Positions 41,007 through 52,493 of a stretch of 64,000 nt of DNA are shown piece after piece. The position numbers and the translations under genes were made by a program. The stretch spans positions 79,274,926-79,338,925 of the forward strand of contig OX104117.1 of the NCBI GenBank assembly GCA_944474755.1, written 5' to 3'. The stretch is from Limnoperna fortunei (taxonomy: Eukaryota > Mollusca > Bivalvia > Mytilida > Modiolidae). Within the stretch, counting starts at the first letter, position 1; every line of letters starts with the position of its first letter. The notes beneath the pieces are model-generated. The model was given only the letters and a program-made list of their open reading frames with translations, was not told the DNA's origin and ran no database searches.

Positions 41007-41119
41007 AAATCCCTTCACTACCAGTTGCTGTAATTTTAGAACGTCCACTTTAACGAGGTACATTAACACTCGTTAAAGTGGACGTTCTAAAATTACAGCA
41101 ACGGGTAGTGAAGGGATTT
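41007..41119. repeat. 51-bp near-perfect hairpin, 11-base loop
   Basis: Arm 41007-41057 (from AAATCCCTTCACTAC to TTTAACGAG) is the inverse of 41069-41119 with a single mismatch. The loop is GTACATTAACA. It sits inside the 827-bp element, near its coding remnant. Confidence 0.97.
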
Positions 41120-42366
41120 TGTTTTAGCAAACTGAATCATAAGCCTTCACTTTTTGTCTGGTTGTCATGTCTCTATATTGGTTTTATTGACCCCTAGCTA
41201 TAAATTCTGGCCCCCTATGGTATGTTATTAGGGCCATCATGAGCCCCTTAGGCCAAATTCTAGATTGAACACTGTAGAGGACCATCCAAACAATATTGCT
41301 AGTAAGTTTTGTTTCGATTGGTTGACCGATTTCAGAGAAGAAGCCTTTTTAAATTTTTTCCTATATTATCCTATGTTAAACTATGTCCTGCATTGGTGGC
41401 CATTTTGAATTTCCAATTGTCATAAAATACATAAACTTTATAGAGGACCATTCAAACAATATTGTTCAGAGAAGACACCTTTTTTAACTTTTCCCCAAAG
41501 GTAAACTAAGTCCTTCGGTGGCATCCATATTGATTTTCCAATAGGCATAAAAAACCTTAACTTTATAAGGGACCATATCATCCAAACAATATTGGTAGTA
41601 AGTTTTGAATCGATTGGTTAACTGGTTTGAGAGAAGAAGCCATTTTAAACTTTTCCTTTAGGGTTCAATGTTAAACAAGTCCTCCGGTGGTGGGCTTTTT
41701 GAATTTCCTATAGGGATAAAAAACACAAACTTCATAGAGGACCATCCAAACAATATTGCTAGTAAGTTTTGTTTCCATTGGTTGACCGGTTTCAGAGAAG
41801 CCATTTAAAACTTTTTCTCATAGGGTCCTATGTTAAACTAAGTCTTGTGGTGGCAGCCATTTTGAATTTCCAATTGCCAAAAAAAACACAAACTTTATAG
41901 AGGACCATCCAAACAATATTGCTAGTAAGATTTTGTTTCCATTGATTAACTGGTATAATTTCAGAGAAGCCTTTTAAAACTTTTTCCCATAGGGTCCTGT
42001 GTTAAACTAAGTCCTGCGGTGGTGGCCATTTTGAATTTCCAATTCCCATCAAAAACACTAACTTTTTAGAGGACCATCCAAACAATATTGCTAGTAAGTT
42101 TTGTTTTGATTGGTTAAACAGTTTCAGCGAAGAAGCCCTTTTCAACTTTTTTCCCATAGGGTACTATGTTAAACTATGTCTTGAGGTGGCGGCCATATTG
42201 GTTTACCAATCAAAATAAAAAACACAAATTTTGTAAAGGTCCATCCAATGAACATTATGGCCAAGTTTGGTTTCAATTGGCCAAGAGGTTTCAGAGAAGA
42301 AGATTAAAATGTAAACAGTTTACTGACGCCGACGACCGCAAAGTGATAACAATAGCTCACATGACC

Positions 42367-44022
42367 CAGGGACAGTCTATACTAACGGGACATGTCACTC
42401 CTAATTAAACCTATATTACAGTTCGATATTTCTGTGCCATGGCTGAAATTTGACGTATCCCCTCCGTTCCGTTTAAGGAATTTACATTCCGCTATTTTAT
42501 TGATAGTGTATTTGGAAGTTTTTCTCTCTCGAAATTGGTTATTTCACGAAAATATAGTACAATAATGTAAGTATTTATTTTTTATAGTTTATTATTCACT
42601 TATGAATTATGATTTCGTCAAATTACATGTTGTCATTCCACATTTAGCCAGAAAACAATATGAAAATGTTGTTGTCTAACATGTGCGTAATATCGTAGCG
42701 GTTTTTTCCTTCAGTCAACCCCATTTTAGAATGGGATAACTTCATCACCCTTTGTGTGATCACAACAAACCTTGGTTTTTATGAAAATTTATAGATACTC
42801 CTGTGTAATAGACTGCTTAAAGTAGGTTTTATGTGTTTTTTGCATGAACTTGGATGATTGGAAATTTGTTTATATTTTGGAACACCGGTCCCCATCTTGG
42901 CAACATACACCGACCATACACCCATTTTAGAATGGGATAACTTCATCACCCTTTTGTGTGATCACAAGAAACCTTGGTTTTTATGAAAATTTATAGATAC
43001 ATCTGTGTAATAGACTTCTTAAAGTAGGTTTTAAGTGTTTTTTGCTTGAATTTGGATGATAGGAAATTTGTTTACATTTTGGTCCCCATCTTGGCTACAT
43101 ACACTGACCATACACCCATTATAGAATGTAACAACTTCATCACCCTTTGGGTGATCACAACAAACCTTGGTTTTTATGCAAATTTATAGATACTCCTGTG
43201 TAGTAGAACACCGGTCCCCATCTTGGCTACATACACCCACTTGTACATGTAATAACTTGTCACCCTTTGTGTGATCACAACTTACCTTAGTTGGTTTTTA
43301 TGAATTTATAGATACTCCTGTGCATATCCACCGTGTGCATATCTAATATTAATTATTAATAATTTTGTTGTTCCAGATGCCTTCTCGAAAAAGTCGTGTC
43401 ACCTAACACAGACAGAGAAATTTTTTAACTAGTTTATTACTGTTATAACATCCTGTAATTCCTACTGTGTTTACCTGACAGGTTTATAATTATACATGGT
43501 TGCACCACATGGTGTCAGACAGACAGAAAATTTTATTAATCAGTTAACAGTGGCTTGTGTTTTTGTTTATTTTCTTTTTCCTTATCATTATCAAAGAATT
43601 GTATTCTTTTTACCTTACAAATCAAGTTATTAAAGATATATGTTTGAAAACATTCAAAGCTGAAGAGAAATTCAATAAAATGTTAATTGGGAAAGTTGTT
43701 TTAGTTTAATTACACGATTAAGGTGAATAAAAATTTATAATTATAATAATCCGATCTGACATGAAAATTTTTTATTGTAAAATATAGATAAAAGCACGGA
43801 AAAACACTAGAAAATCGTAAATAATGTATTTAAAAAAACGGAAATCATATCATACCATACCGAACACGCTTACATTTTAACAAAGTTCGAAACTAAAGCT
43901 AGCCGTATGTGACTCAATTCTAGATACGAAAATTTCCGACCGAAGTGCTAGCTCTGCGTTCGTGTCCTAGTAATTTTGCCGAAAACGCCAGTGACATGTC
44001 CTGATAGTATAGACTGTCCCTG
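42367..44022. mobile_element. 1656-bp element with ~33-bp inverted ends and ~190-bp internal repeats
   Basis: Left CAGGGACAGTCTATACTAAC then GGGACATGTCACT; right, reverse-complemented, CAGGGACAGTCTATACTATC then AGGACATGTCACT. The flanks CATGACC and CATGACT suggest a 7-8 bp duplication with one change. The inside, from about 42718 to 43330, has three to four units with ATAACTTCATCACCCTTTGT and GGTCCCCATCTTGGC. CAGGG ends and the duplication length fit hAT-like. Confidence 0.85.
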
Positions 44023-44053
44023 CATGACTCTTTGGGTCAGGTGACCTTAAAAA

Positions 44054-44073
44054 GGGGGGGGGGGGGGGGGGGG
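44054..44073. repeat. poly-G tract (20 G)
   Basis: Uninterrupted G run; its length may be uncertain in sequencing. A second G run lies near 46057 at the edge of a MITE. Confidence 0.9.
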
Positions 44074-44847
44074 ATATAACTTGTTTATTATAATAAAAAA
44101 AAGACACCAAAGTTATGGATTTTTAAGCCAATGAATGTACATTTGGTATTTGGTATTGCAATATTTTTCAACAATTTTAATTCTGTAAAAATAATTAAAT
44201 TGAAATATTAATTTGTCTGAACATTGTTCTTTGATCTCCTGACGGTGCTAACTGAAATGATAACTGCCGATCTTACCTAGCCCATACAGAACCACATGAT
44301 AAAAAGGGTAATAGTATACAAAATACAAAATGCTTCGACACACCCTCATAATTGCGAGCACAGCTCACAGTGGGTAGCGAAGCTGTCCGCGAAGAGCTGT
44401 GGGCTCTACAGCAATTATGTGTCACGTGGTAAAAATGAAATCATGTGATCAAAATCTGCTTAATTTTTTCCTCCAGAAGTTGATATCATCAAAAAACTAA
44501 CAAAGTAAATGAAGAAGGGCTAAAATTAATTTCAAAGAATGACTTAAAAATAAAGTTGACATCGATTAAAAATAAATGTTATATTTAAAAATAACAACAA
44601 AAATTTCATACTATTTTTTTGCATTCTCTAAATTGAACTTTAAAAACTGACAATCATAAGACATTTCATGTGACGTCAACATTACAAAGAAAGACGCCAC
44701 ATGATCACTGGAATGTAGTTGAGGCACTTTTGGGGTATTCTGGAAGTAACGTTAATTATGAAAGCGAATTATATATAAGTAATCAAGGACTATATTGTCT
44801 GTGCTTGCATTTTGGCAATGCCTACTCCATATTAACATTATTAGTTA

Positions 44848-45082
44848 CTGGTCAGAGAGTAGTTCTCGCCATAAAAAAGACAGAAGCAATTCTCGCCATT
44901 TTTGTGACTGTGCCGTTATTTTTCCATGTAAATCAATGGAAAAGGCTTCATTTAATAGATTTCACCATCTTCCATCCAACACAAATTACGCTGGTCACTT
45001 TTAAAATGCCAATTTTTCACAAAAACTGGCAAAAGATCGGGTGGCGAGAATTACTTGCCGGCGAGAACTACTCCGTGACCAG
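44848..45082. mobile_element. 235-bp MITE, CTGGTCA ends, TA duplication
   Basis: Left end CTGGTCAGAGAGTAGTTCTC; right end, reverse-complemented, CTGGTCACGGAGTAGTTCTC. TA lies on both sides (44846-44847 and 45083-45084). Inside are further AATTCTCGCC copies. A 149-codon plus-strand frame (44670-45119) runs straight through it and is unlikely to be a gene. Confidence 0.8.
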
Positions 45083-45084
45083 TA

Positions 45085-46034
45085 CATACGATACGCTTAA
45101 CTGGTTTCAAGTAAATTAATCTCATGTGTGTATTCCATAAGATAAGGCTAGAGCAGCATGTCCATTAATTACATCTAAGCTGGACATATCAATATACATT
45201 CTTTAAAATGAGTGTTAACGACCGGTCTCAAACGATTGTCATTTTGTTTTGGTGAAATTTGTAAATAAATATTGTATGTCAATCAAGAAAAATTAAGAAG
45301 ATAGAGAAGAAATTTTTAGTTCAATTATTGTTTCCGAATTTCATCTTTTATGTTACTTTATCTATACATAAATTACCATTTTGGAAGGCTTTTAAATAAA
45401 CTTTTTAAAACGAGTATCACTTTTGTTGTCAATGAAGCTGAAGTGGAATGCGACGTTTGCGCATGTGTACTAATCAACATCAAATAGGATCTCCGCGTTG
45501 AAATGTGTTTCTTTCAAACGCTGAACTGATCTTTAAAAAAAAATAACGGGAGATAATTAAACGCGGGAAATGGTTATACACAAAATACAAATAGTTTCTT
45601 TGAGATTATGGATCCTAATGAATACAAGTGATCATTATGTTCTTATTGGCTGTATTACATTGTATCTTGTATATATGTTTGTTCATGCATTATATCTGTT
45701 TCATTGTTACATGTACTATCATGCCTCGTGAGGCCTTTAGTGAAATAAAATGTTTCAAATGTTGAAATTTCAAAAAATGATAACCGCGTTTGTTAAATCA
45801 GACCCACTGACAGGACATAATTTTTTTAAAAAAAAATTTCATAAGACCATGTTTTCTGGAGTTTGGTGTTCATTTTATGAACTTTCGTGAATATCTAATT
45901 ATCAGTTCTACTAGTCCCAGTATTAATAATTTTACTACATATTTAAACTATATTGTACTGTCTACGCAATATTTTCAGTCGCATATACAGAATAAGTATT
46001 TTAAACATTTTTACTGCAAGAGTCTATTTTCTTA
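45085..46034. other. nothing recognised
   Basis: AT-rich sequence between two MITEs, with no coding signal. Confidence 0.4.
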
Positions 46035-46329
46035 GGGACCGACCGTTTAACATGCAGGGGGGGGGGGGGAGCCTTGGATTTTTCCTAAAAAAAATATTTA
46101 GAAAATGATTTTTGATGAAAAAAATATTTTGGAAGCAGAGGGTAAGAAAACAAATATTCTGAAGAAGGATTTCTGCTATATAAATTAATGCTAATAATGA
46201 AAAAAAAAATATTCTGTCGCGAAGCCTTCAAAAAATAAATATTTTGTCCGCGCGTTACGCTGAAAAAATTTTCTGACCAAAACAAAAAACCAAGGCCATG
46301 CACCCCCTTCAAGTTAAATGGTCTGTCCC
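46035..46329. mobile_element. 295-bp MITE, GGGACCGACC ends, TTA duplication
   Basis: Left end GGGACCGACCGTTTAAC; right end, reverse-complemented, GGGACAGACCATTTAAC. TTA lies on both sides. Next to the ends are GGAGCCTTGG and, inverted, CATGGCCTTGG. The middle has several AAATATTTT/AATATTCTG motifs. Confidence 0.75.
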
Positions 46330-46484
46330 TTATGATATCAGATGTTCATTTTTGATGAATCCTTGCAAGTAAATTTGCTACACAAAATGTAATTGGTATA
46401 TATGGTTGTTGTAAGGTGTATAAATTTTACGATTAATTCTTGTCAATGAACAGGAACAGTTGAAGTATTAAGACAAATATATGC

Positions 46485-46735
46485 AGTCATGATTCTGTCT
46501 AACAATGAGTGCCCAAACAAAATATTAACTTTTCAACATATTGGTAATTCTTGTGTACGATATGTACATCATTTTTTTTCACTGAATGGGATAAATTGAC
46601 AAGTTATTCAAGCTTTAATTAAGTGTGTTATGTTTTTGTTCCTTGATGTCTTTATATAATACAATGTTCCAGTTTTGGTTAACAGCTGGGCACAGTAAAA
46701 ATTATGGCACATGCTTTTATTTGCAATTAATGGCA
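46485..46735. repeat. second copy of the segment at 38530-38820
   Basis: Same orientation as the first copy, with several deletions, including the ATGACCCCCATCTACACC stretch. All of 38836-46484 lies between the copies. Confidence 0.8.
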
Positions 46736-46984
46736 TCTATTAGTATAGTATACACTGTCCCTGGTTTAAAATATTTTTTACTTCTATTATTTATATTTTT
46801 ATATCATCGTTTTAAGTTATTCAATTTTTGACTTTTATTTTATTTACCAACCGCAAGGAAAATAACAAATGTAACTCCAGTCTTTAAGAATAGAAATGCG
46901 ACAGGGAAGTAAAAAAAAAAACCAATGTCCATGCCCATTATACTCTCATTGAGCGTGTTATTTACACACATATGTAACTTTTAT

Positions 46985-47800
46985 TAAATAATAAATTTGT
47001 AACTCCACATCAGTCTGGGTTTCCGCATGGAGACTACTTTTAATCAGACTCGTTTAGTAGGGCCCTGGGTGACTGCAAAGAAAATAATAGTTCAGGTTTT
47101 CTGTGACTGAGGACTTCCCCGAGTTTGGCATAGGACTTTTTGCAGAAACTGAAGGGTTTTGGTGTGACTAGATATCTTCTGAAATGGTTCGATAGTTACT
47201 TATACGGAAGAGCACAGCATATGGTCTTTTTACATGTTTTAGTAGCTAGTTAAATTTAAATTCCCTGAAAACCGAGCGAGATTTTTTGTTATCTCGCGTA
47301 AGACCACACAACAGATATATGTACATCCTTCATTGCAAAACAAAAATGTTGGTCTCCGTTTGTCTGATTAAATCACTCCGTCGGGTCCGACTTGGTTTAA
47401 AAATACGGTGACGTTATACGAGTCAAGTAGAACATATTTATATGTTTATAAATTCGAACGTGTTAAGATTGAAGCAATGCGTATATAGCAATGGGTGGGA
47501 CAAAGCTAACCTCACTTGAAAACTTAATAACGAAATGGGTTGGGATAGGCCTGTTGAGCAAAAAAGACAGCACAAACATTAAGATTTATAAGATGGTTAA
47601 TGTGACGACGCCTCGGTATCTGTGCCTGATACATTGTTTGATTTCAATCACCATATTACACGACAATCACATAAAATTCCCAACGTCTTGGCGAGAATAT
47701 CGTTGAATTCAAACGTCTACCATTAAACAATGGAATAGCTTTCCAATAGGAATTCGGAACTCTAAACCGTTAAATTTGTTTAAATAAAAAAAATAAAACA
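46985..47800 (+). pseudogene. decayed non-LTR retrotransposon (RT and C-terminal pieces)
   Basis: One frame near 46990 gives KFVTPHQSGFPHGDYF, the RT segment usually written 'HQSGFR.G.S'. A later frame near 47140-47230 gives LKGFGVTRYLLKWFDSYLYG, the segment just before the GVPQGS motif. After a deletion, 47605-47790 shows FDFNHHITRQSHKIP in one frame and TIKQWNSFPIGIRNSKPLNL in another, then AAATAAAAAAAATAAAA. The catalytic FADD region is missing. Frameshifts and stops show that it is dead. Confidence 0.75.
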
Positions 47801-48157
47801 AAAGTGCTAAGCATCAAGCATACTATAACGTTGGCAGTAGAGTAGGACAGGTCTTATATATACCAGATTGCGCATGAACAGTGGCTCGCTCAACATGTTT
47901 AATTAGTACCTGTTTGTGCGAAACTTGGTTGACATCCCTATCTGTATCTGTGGCTTAAGATTATTATTATTTCGTGATTATAACCATTATCTTACCTTTG
48001 AATTTCAGGTGCAAATTGACGTGTAGCGCATTTCTAGACATTTTAAAATAATCATATTTCTACAACATTCCTTTTCCAGATGGTTGTGGAAGTAACAGTG
48101 ATGATTTTTTTTCACACTTTCATATATTAATTCATTTTTGCATAATTTACTCAAAGC

Positions 48158-48177
48158 GATGATGATGATGATGATGC

Positions 48178-48218
<41 letters not shown>

Positions 48219-48225
48219 GTGATGG

Positions 48226-48288
<63 letters not shown>
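48158..48288. repeat. (GAT)n microsatellite, ~44 units
   Basis: Nearly pure GAT with a few changes (GCT, GGT). It creates poly-Met and poly-Ser open frames on the two strands, neither with gene evidence. Confidence 0.97.
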
Positions 48289-48289
<1 letters not shown>

Positions 48290-48954
48290 AACGTACTACA
48301 CTGATAAATTATTACCCTCGGTCGGACGGTTGTTAGTGTTAGTAGTCCATGGACTCCACCATGGTGGTTTGTCAAAGACCGGCCTTCTGGATACCTGGTA
48401 GAAAACTCGGCAGCATATGTTCTACTAGCGGTCGGGCTGCTCCGATGTAACGTTGGCCTACCTACCCCAGTACCCCACATGGGTAGGAGCGTTTCCGCAC
48501 TCTGACCTATCGTCGAGGTTTTACATTTGCAGAAGTTTGTCTTAAACTGATATATGTCTTTCGCTTTCAGAAGACGGACTTGTATAAGCTTTGTACATTG
48601 TTTCCGAATCCTTATCTGCACGTTCATGTAAATACACTAATATGAATAGAAATAAGATACGAGACCATACTTTTTTAAAAATCTTTCCTTTTTACTGAAT
48701 GTTTGAAGACTTGTTAAGTGGTTTTTCTGTCCCGAAAACCTCTCTGTACTGCAAGCACATCTTTACAAACAGTACTGATTTTCATAAAACGATAGAGCAT
48801 GAGCCAATGTAACGTAGAGAATAAAATCACATTATTTTCACCTTCATTATTTGCATTGCCTTCCAGCCCTGTTACCAAGCGCGTTTCACAAGCACTACGT
48901 TAGATCACAGAATTTTGACCAGCTATATACCTACTACCTGCTAGAGCGCAGATG

Positions 48955-49304
48955 GGCCTAATGTTACAAACAGGGGAACATCCACGTCACTTTATTAGTA
49001 AATTCATGGTAATAGAAAATGGAAGATATACCAACAATGAAAGGACTAGACGGCTTTTTATTTCATGCAATAATGGTGAAATTGAGGACGAGTTCCATTA
49101 TTTCTCAATGTGTCCCCATTACACAAATCACGGGTCCCCCGGAAAAACCCTATTGAAACACTTAAACGTGTAATTAAACATTCGTTTTCTCATCAATTTT
49201 TTTCAATGAAAGAAATTTCTTATCTACTAAACAACAGTTCTAATACTGTTGTAAAGCTAATTATAAAATTCATGAAAGAATGTTGGCAACTAAGAATTTC
49301 TTAA
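48955..49304 (+). pseudogene. LINE C-terminal fragment with Cys/His cluster, one frameshift
   Basis: The frame reads NERTRRLFISCNNGEIEDEF then HYFSMCPHYTNH, the C-x-E-D-x-x-H-x-x-x-x-C pattern found at the end of many animal non-LTR retrotransposon proteins. After a frameshift near 49150, VKLIIKFMKECWQLRIS completes the typical tail. The same C-terminal motif (CRCGSDREDSNHYFFEC) is in the LINE at 52494. Confidence 0.7.
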
Positions 49305-49842
49305 AATATAAATATAATAATTTTTTACCACTGTCACATCATCCGGGGGTGACATACGTCTACCGTTCGGGAGCTGGCGGTTAATGCAGATAACCCGGTG
49401 GTGACATATTTTCTAACATTAGAATATAAAAACAGTAAATAGTTTTATACCTAAAAGTACTACTGTTGGCACCGTGAATTGAATTAATATGGAAAATGTT
49501 TACATCCAAAAATCTCGGAAAGTCATGCAATATGTACCAATAAATGCTTAATACAACGCAAAATGTGACTATAAAATTATCTCGTTACAAAATATTTATG
49601 TAAAATAAATATCTAAAATTACTTGTTTTACGCATTCTGTGAAAAATTCAGCATAATTGGAGTGGAATACTCTTTAATTAATCATGGTTTCATATGAAAT
49701 CTAATGTCCACATATTTGATTGATGCATCTACATACCTGCAGTTACTCCCCCTTACACTAAACTAAAATTATCTCAAATTGCAGAGGCGAATACATGTAT
49801 CTTCCAATTGTTCAGAGGTGTTCGCGTTGCTTATATAAATAT
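49305..49842. other. nothing recognised
   Basis: AT-rich spacer. No gene, inverted ends or tandem repeats were seen. Confidence 0.4.
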
Positions 49843-51846
49843 TAGTTTGATGTGTTTTGGGGTTTTCTGTTGTGTTTGTGGGTTTTCCGTTGTGTTTTGA
49901 GTGTCCTTGTTGTGTTTGTGGGCTTTATGTTGTGTTTTAAGTGTCCTTGTTGTGTTTGTGGGTTTTCTGTCGTGTTTTGAGTGTCCTTGTGGTGTTTGTG
50001 GGCTTTCTGTCGTGTTTTAAGTGTCCTTGTTGTGTTTGTGGGTTTTCTGTCGTGTTTTGAGTGTCCTTGTTGTGTTTGTGGGTTTTCTGTCGTGTTTTGA
50101 GTGTCCTTGTTGTGTTTGTGGGTTTTCTGTCGTGTTTTGAGTGTCCTTGTTGTGTTTGTGGGTTTTCTGTAGTGTTTTGAGTGTCCTTGTTGTGTTTGTG
50201 GGTTTTCTGTCGTGTTTTGAGTGTCCTTGTTGTGTTTGTGGGCTTTCTGTCGTGTTTTGAGTGTCCTTGTTGTGTTAGTGGGCTTTCTGTAGTGTTTTAA
50301 GTGTCCTTGTTGTGTTTGTGGGTTTTCTGTCGTGTTTTGAGTGTCCTTGTTGTGTTAGTGGGCTTTCTGTAGTGTTTTAAGTGTCCTTGTTGTGTTTGTG
50401 GGTTTTCTGTCGTGTTTTGAGTGTCCTTGTTGTGTTTGTGGGTTTTCTGTAGTGTTTTAAGTGTCCTTGTTGTGTTTGTGGGTTTTCTGTCGTGTTTTAA
50501 GTGTCCTTGTTGTGTTTGTGGGTTTTCTGTCGTGTTTTGAGTGTCCTTGTTGTGTTAGTGGGCTTTCTGTAGTGTTTTAAGTGTCCTTGTTGTGTTTGTG
50601 GGTTTTCTGTCGTGTTTTAAGTGTCCTTGTTGTGTTTGTGGGTTTTCTGTCGTGTTTTGAGTGTTCTTGTTGTGTTTGTGGGCTTTCTGTCGTGTTTTGA
50701 GTGTCCTTGTTGTTGGTTTGTGGATTTTCTGTCGTGTTTTGTGTGTTCTTGTTGTGTTTGTGGGCTTTCTGTCGTGTTTTGAGTGTCCTTGTTGTGTTTG
50801 TGGGTTTTCTGTCGTGTTTTGAGTGTCCTTGTTGTGTTTGTGGGTTTTCTGTCGTGTTTTGAGTGTTCTTATTGTGTTAGTGGGCTTTCTGTAGTGTTTA
50901 AAGTGTCCTTGTTGTGTTTGTGGGTTTTCTGTCGTGTTTTGAGTGTCCTTGTTGTGTTTGTGGGTTTTCTGTCGTGTTTTGAGTGTTCTTGTTGTGTTTG
51001 TGGGCTTTCTGTCGTGTTTTGAGTGTCCTTGTTGTTTTTGTGGGGTTTCTGTAGTGTCATTGATGTGTTTGTGGATTTTCTGTCGTGTTTTGAGTGTCCT
51101 TGTTGTGTTTGTGGACTTTTCGTTGTGGTTTGAGTGTCTTTGTTGTGTTTATGGGCTTTCTGTTGTGTTTTAAGTGTCCTTATTGTGTTTGTGGGTTTTC
51201 TGTCGTGTTTTGAGTGTCCTTGTTGTGTTTGTGGGTTTTCTGTCGTGTTTTGAGTGTCCTTGTTGTGTTTGTGGGCTTTCTGTCGTGTTTTGAGTGTCCT
51301 TGTTGTGTTTGATGGTTTTCTGTCGTTTCTTGAGTGTCCTTTTTGTGTTTGTGGGCTTTCTGTTGTGTTTTGAGTGTCCTTGTTGGGTTTGTGGGTTTTC
51401 TGTCGTATTTTGAGTGTCCTTGTTGTATTTGTTGGCTTTCCGTTGCGTTTTGAGTGACCTTGTTCTTGCTGCGTTTGTGGGATTTCCGTTGTGTTTTGAT
51501 GGTCTTTGTTGTGTTTGTGGTTTTTCTGTCGTGTTCCGAGTTTCCTTGTTGTATTTATGGGCTTTCCGTTGTGTTTGATGGTCTTTGTTGTGTTTGTGGG
51601 TTTACTGTCGTGTTTCTAGTTTCCTTGTTGTTTTATGGGCTTTCCGTTGTGTTTTGATGGTCTTTGTTGTGTTTGTGGGTTTACTGTCGTGTTTTGAGTT
51701 TGCTTGTTGTGTTTGTGGGCTTTCAGTTGTGTTTTGAGTGTCCTTGTTGTGTTTGTGGGTTTTCTGTCGTGTTTCGAGTGTCCTTGTGTGTTTGTGGGCT
51801 TTCCGTTGTGTTTTGACTGTTCTTGTTGTGTTTGTGGGTTTTCTGT
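49843..51846. repeat. 40-bp minisatellite, about 50 units
   Basis: The unit is TTGTGTTTGTGGGTTTTCTG followed by TCGTGTTTTGAGTGTCCTTG. Units are most uniform from about 49960 to 51000 and degenerate towards 51850, with some of 37-42 bp. The last unit reads GTGGGTTTTCTGTTAG and runs directly into the coding-like segment at 51847. Cys/Phe/Val-rich open frames are artefacts. Confidence 0.95.
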
Positions 51847-52050
51847 TAGTCACGGTTCTGTAGTTGCTCTGCTTGGATTTTGTTCTTCAAATGCACCTCG
51901 GGATCTTCTGATTCACATCATATTTCAGGTAGACGCTGTTATAGTTAAGTTTCATTCTGAATATAAACACACTGGTCTAACCCAAATGAGCCTGTTTTTT
52001 GAATTGTGCACCAGCCATGATAGGACCAGCTTTCAAACTAAACCAAAATG
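51847..52050 (+). pseudogene. possible CUB-domain exon or remnant
   Basis: After TTTTCTGTTAG (a good acceptor) the frame reads HGSVVALLGFCSSNAPRDLL, then DAVIVKFHSEYKHTGL. This resembles the second half of a CUB domain: G-x-FC-x-x-x-x-P, then V-x-F-x-S-(D/E)-x-x-x-x-x-G. The end of the frame is not CUB-like and no neighbouring exon was found. It could be one exon of a larger secreted protein, or a pseudogene. Confidence 0.35.
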
Positions 52051-52480
52051 TTAAGTATTGATATATCTAAAGACAAATGACGTTGCTTGATTATCATGGA
52101 ATGCATATGAAAAATTGTAATGGTTCTACAGGCGATTTCTCTACAACAAATAATTATTCTTAAACATAAACCTTTTAGATGTTTTCCTAGAAATGGCTCT
52201 GGACGCTATCTTCGATACCCATTCAAGTTTTGACAGGTTATAAAGAAACGTACTTTTAAGTTTCTTTGGACTGCAAAACTTGATACGTTTGAACAGGTGT
52301 ACCGATTTGGAAGCTATGGGGTCAAATACAAGTAAATACCTGGTTCAGTCTTAAAATTAAAATATTGTTTGAAAATAAATGCCTCTCTCATTATTTAATC
52401 AATTAAAGCCACTTAATTTGACACTTCATGTGATACATCGCACGATAATTGTTTGACACATTTATATAGTTACAGGCTAC
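52051..52480. other. nothing recognised
   Basis: AT-rich spacer ending in the target site of the LINE. Confidence 0.4.
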
Positions 52481-52493
52481 AACAGAAAAATAC

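Larger units (their letters stand above)
40448..41274. mobile_element. 827-bp nested element, CAGTGTTCAATCTAGA ends, TAGAGG duplication
   Basis: Left end CAGTGTTCAATCTAGAGTGC; right end, reverse-complemented, CAGTGTTCAATCTAGAATTT. TAGAGG flanks both sides (40442-40447 and 41275-41280), and the host repeat elsewhere reads TATAGAGGACCATCC, confirming the empty site. It carries a short coding remnant (40742-40972) and a very long hairpin (41007-41119). Confidence 0.87.
40027..44055. mobile_element. Helitron-like element, AGGGGCTCTTAAGAGCCT family, interrupted twice
   Basis: The left end has hairpin AGGGGCTCTTAAGAGCCT and GCTCACCTG. The core has units of ~150 bp with AGAGGACCATCCAAACAATA, TTGCTAGTAAGTTTTGTTTC and TTTCAGAGAAGAAGCC. 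It ends with AATAGCTCACATGACC | CTTTGGGTCAGGTGA. It is broken by an 827-bp element (40448-41274) and, inside the terminal hairpin, by a 1656-bp element (42367-44022). Confidence 0.7.

Noticed and set aside
44670..45119. 149-codon plus-strand frame
   Set aside because: It runs through a TA-flanked MITE (44848-45082), has no recognisable domain, and is probably chance.
48138..48627. Poly-Met (87 aa) and poly-Ser (158 aa) frames
   Set aside because: Both are produced by a (GAT)n microsatellite, with no conserved sequence beyond it.
50783..51853. Several Cys/Val/Phe-rich or Thr/Lys-rich frames of 60-116 codons
   Set aside because: Frame shadows of the 40-bp minisatellite. The period is not a multiple of 3 and the frames end at random.
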